DNA from: Methylophilaceae bacterium UBA7525
GTDB lineage: Bacteria; Pseudomonadota; Gammaproteobacteria; Burkholderiales; Methylophilaceae
Length of the DNA: 8,584 nucleotides
NCBI GenBank assembly: GCA_002479405.1
Contig: DLMX01000122.1
Span: 1-8,584, forward strand
Direction: 5' to 3'
The position numbers were made by a program, and so were the translations under genes. Numbering within the stretch: position 1 is the first letter of the stretch; the number at the start of each line of letters is the position of its first letter. Positions 7,427-8,584 of the stretch are shown piece by piece. The notes beneath the pieces were generated by a model. The model saw only the letters and a list, made by a program, of their open reading frames with translations. It did no database searches and was not told where the DNA came from.

Positions 7427-8284
7427 TTGACCGATATCGTCTACCTCAATGGCCGGTTTCTTCCATTGGAAGAAGCGCGGGTGCCGGTACTCGACCGCGG
7501 CTTCATCTTCGGCGACGGCGTTTATGAAGTCATCCCGACCTATTCGCGCCATCCGTTCAGACTGCGCGAGCATCTGGAACGTCTGCAGCAGAGCCTGCAC
7601 GGCATCCGGCTGAAAAGCCCGCACACGCTGGAGCAATGGGAAGCACTGGTCATCGAGCTGATCGAACGCAATAGCCTGCAAGACCAATCCGTCTATCTGC
7701 AGGTCACACGCGGCCCGGCGCCGCGCGACCAGGCATTTCCCAAACAGGTAACACCAACCGTGTTCCTGATGTGCATGGAACTGGTGACACCATCCCGGGA
7801 TCTGGTCCAGCATGGCGCGTCAGCCGTCAGCGCCAGGGATATCCGCTGGGACCGCTGCGATCTCAAGGTAATCTCGCTGCTACCGAATGTGTTGTTGCGA
7901 CAAATGTCGGCGGATGTCGGTGCCGCCGAGACCATCATGTTCCGCGACGGTATCCTGACCGAAGGTTCAGCCAGCAACATCTTCGCGGTCGAAAATGGCA
8001 TCATCCTCACGCCGCCCAAGGACAATCACGTACTGCCGGGCATCACATACGACGTGGTGCTGGAACTGGCCGCCGGCGAAGGCATCCGTGTCGAATTCGG
8101 CCATTTCGAGGAAGCCCGCATTCGCCGTGCCGACGAACTCTGGTGCACCTCCTCGACCAAGGAGATACTGGCGATTGTCGAACTTGACGGCCAACCGGTT
8201 GCAAACGGCAAGCCCGGCCCCATATTCCATCGCATGTACCAACTTTATCAAGCATACAAGAACGAGGTCATGCGTCATGGCTGA
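7427..8284 (+). CDS. dat: D-amino-acid aminotransferase, PLP fold-type IV
   Basis: Cytoplasmic class IV aminotransferase of the D-alanine aminotransferase type, which interconverts D-alanine plus 2-oxoglutarate and pyruvate plus D-glutamate. The 285-residue length and sequence align collinearly with Bacillus D-amino-acid transaminase. Matches are DRGFIFGDGVYEV (23-35), YLQVTRGPAPR (90-100), the PLP lysine Lys147 in CDLKVISLLPNVL, Glu179 in LTEGSASNIF (expected to contact the pyridine nitrogen), GITYDVV, and the C-terminal CTSSTKEI motif. Translation starts at TTG 7427 with GAGG 10 bases upstream. One position stands out: the Bacillus His100 that helps bind the substrate carboxylate is Gln102 here (PRDQAFP against PRAHQFP). 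Specificity is therefore uncertain, and a branched-chain or 4-amino-4-deoxychorismate role cannot be excluded. It lies between the carboxypeptidase gene and ybeD, overlapping ybeD by 8 bases. Confidence 0.87.
   Translation: MTDIVYLNGRFLPLEEARVPVLDRGFIFGDGVYEVIPTYSRHPFRLREHLERLQQSLHGIRLKSPHTLEQWEALVIELIERNSLQDQSVYLQVTRGPAPRDQAFPKQVTPTVFLMCMELVTPSRDLVQHGASAVSARDIRWDRCDLKVISLLPNVLLRQMSADVGAAETIMFRDGILTEGSASNIFAVENGIILTPPKDNHVLPGITYDVVLELAAGEGIRVEFGHFEEARIRRADELWCTSSTKEILAIVELDGQPVANGKPGPIFHRMYQLYQAYKNEVMRHG
8264..8267 (+). promoter_or_regulatory. Ribosome binding site of ybeD
   Basis: GAGG at 8264-8267, inside the last codons of the aminotransferase gene, lies 9 bases before ATG 8277. It supports that start over longer in-frame readings that begin inside the upstream gene. 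Confidence 0.65.
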
Positions 8285-8543
8285 GCAGGAAACCCTGGTC
8301 GAATTCCCTTGCGCCTTCCCCATCAAGGTCATGGGCGAAACCCGCGACGAATTCGCACAAACCATCATTGATGTCATCCGCATCCACGACAGCGACTTCG
8401 ACGCCACCAAGGTAGAGATGCGCGCAAGTTCCGCAGGCAAATACCTGAGCCTGACCTGCACCGTCTACGTCACCTCCAAACCGCAACTGGATGATATCTA
8501 TCGCGCGCTGACCGCGCATCCGATGGTCAAGTTCGTGCTCTGA
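8277..8543 (+). CDS. ybeD: YbeD family (DUF493) protein, lipoate-operon associated
   Basis: Small cytoplasmic protein of the UPF0250/DUF493 family. The family has an ACT-like alpha/beta fold and is called a lipoate regulatory protein in some annotations; its biochemical role is not settled. The 88-residue length matches E. coli YbeD (87). Recognisable features are LVEFPCAFPIKVMG (7-20), the central SSAGKYLSLTCTVYVTS stretch (50-66), and the ending MVKFVL, comparable to IVRMVL in E. coli. A longer in-frame reading starts upstream inside the aminotransferase gene, but the GAGG at 8264-8267 and the family length favour ATG 8277. It overlaps the aminotransferase stop by 8 bases and precedes lipB by 4 bases, the same ybeD-lipB order as in E. 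coli. Confidence 0.93.
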   Translation: MAEQETLVEFPCAFPIKVMGETRDEFAQTIIDVIRIHDSDFDATKVEMRASSAGKYLSLTCTVYVTSKPQLDDIYRALTAHPMVKFVL

Positions 8544-8547
8544 CCGT

Positions 8548-8584
8548 ATGCCGCAACGTCTGACCATACGCCGGCTCGGCCGGA
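8548..8584 (+). CDS. lipB: Octanoyltransferase LipB, N-terminal fragment (cut by window edge)
   Basis: Only the first 12 codons are present, reading MPQRLTIRRLGR, before the window ends. LipB transfers octanoate from acyl carrier protein to lipoyl domains. LipB proteins often begin with a similar I/V-R-x-L-G segment, and lipB directly follows ybeD in E. coli and many proteobacteria. The call therefore rests on position plus a short motif. There is no strong ribosome site; the start lies 4 bases after the ybeD stop, which suggests translational coupling. Confidence 0.65.
   Translation, partial: MPQRLTIRRLGR

Noticed and set aside
6671..7813. A 380-codon open frame on the minus strand across the carboxypeptidase and aminotransferase genes.
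   Set aside because: It lies wholly antisense to two well-identified genes, shows no recognisable domain, and is the kind of shadow frame produced by the codon bias of the real genes.
8539..8575. Imperfect direct repeat (ctgaccgtatgccg and ctgaccatacgccg) across the ybeD-lipB junction.
   Set aside because: It is short, has two copies with mismatches, and lies partly in coding sequence. It is compatible with chance, and no known site type fits.

Overview
The window is an ordinary, well-packed stretch of a Gram-negative chromosome. All genes lie on the + strand. The protein sequences, moderately high GC and gene order suggest a betaproteobacterium, possibly of the Nitrosomonadales/Gallionellaceae type; that placement is inferred from resemblance only. 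There are no RNA genes, insertion sequences, CRISPR arrays, phage genes or long non-coding gaps. The longest gap between genes is 82 bases.

Layout. The 3' three quarters of mreB (1-792) is followed by a strong intrinsic-terminator hairpin (821-855). Then come mreC (875-1855), mreD (1836-2315), mrdA/PBP2 (2332-4269), rodA (4262-5356), rlpA (5353-6249), a PBP5/6-type D,D-carboxypeptidase (6269-7408), a class IV D-amino-acid aminotransferase with a TTG start (7427-8284), ybeD (8277-8543) and the first codons of lipB (8548 to the window edge). Four neighbouring pairs overlap by 4 to 20 bases and the other gaps after mreC are 4 to 19 bases. Everything from mreC onward therefore looks like one transcription unit, with mreB able to terminate early.

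How the genes work together. MreB, MreC, MreD, RodA and PBP2 are the core of the elongasome (Rod complex), which polymerises and cross-links peptidoglycan along the side wall. RlpA and the carboxypeptidase trim glycan strands and stem peptides. The carboxypeptidase releases D-alanine, and the aminotransferase could turn recovered D-alanine into pyruvate and D-glutamate. YbeD and LipB belong to lipoate metabolism. In E. coli these genes form two distant loci, mreBCD and mrdA-mrdB-rlpA-dacA-ybeD-lipB. Here they are joined, with an aminotransferase gene inserted before ybeD.

I found no evidence of an undescribed system. The points most worth a second look are a likely one-base frameshift that replaces the MreD C-terminus, a His-to-Gln change at a carboxylate-binding position of the aminotransferase, and the terminator that separates mreB from the rest.
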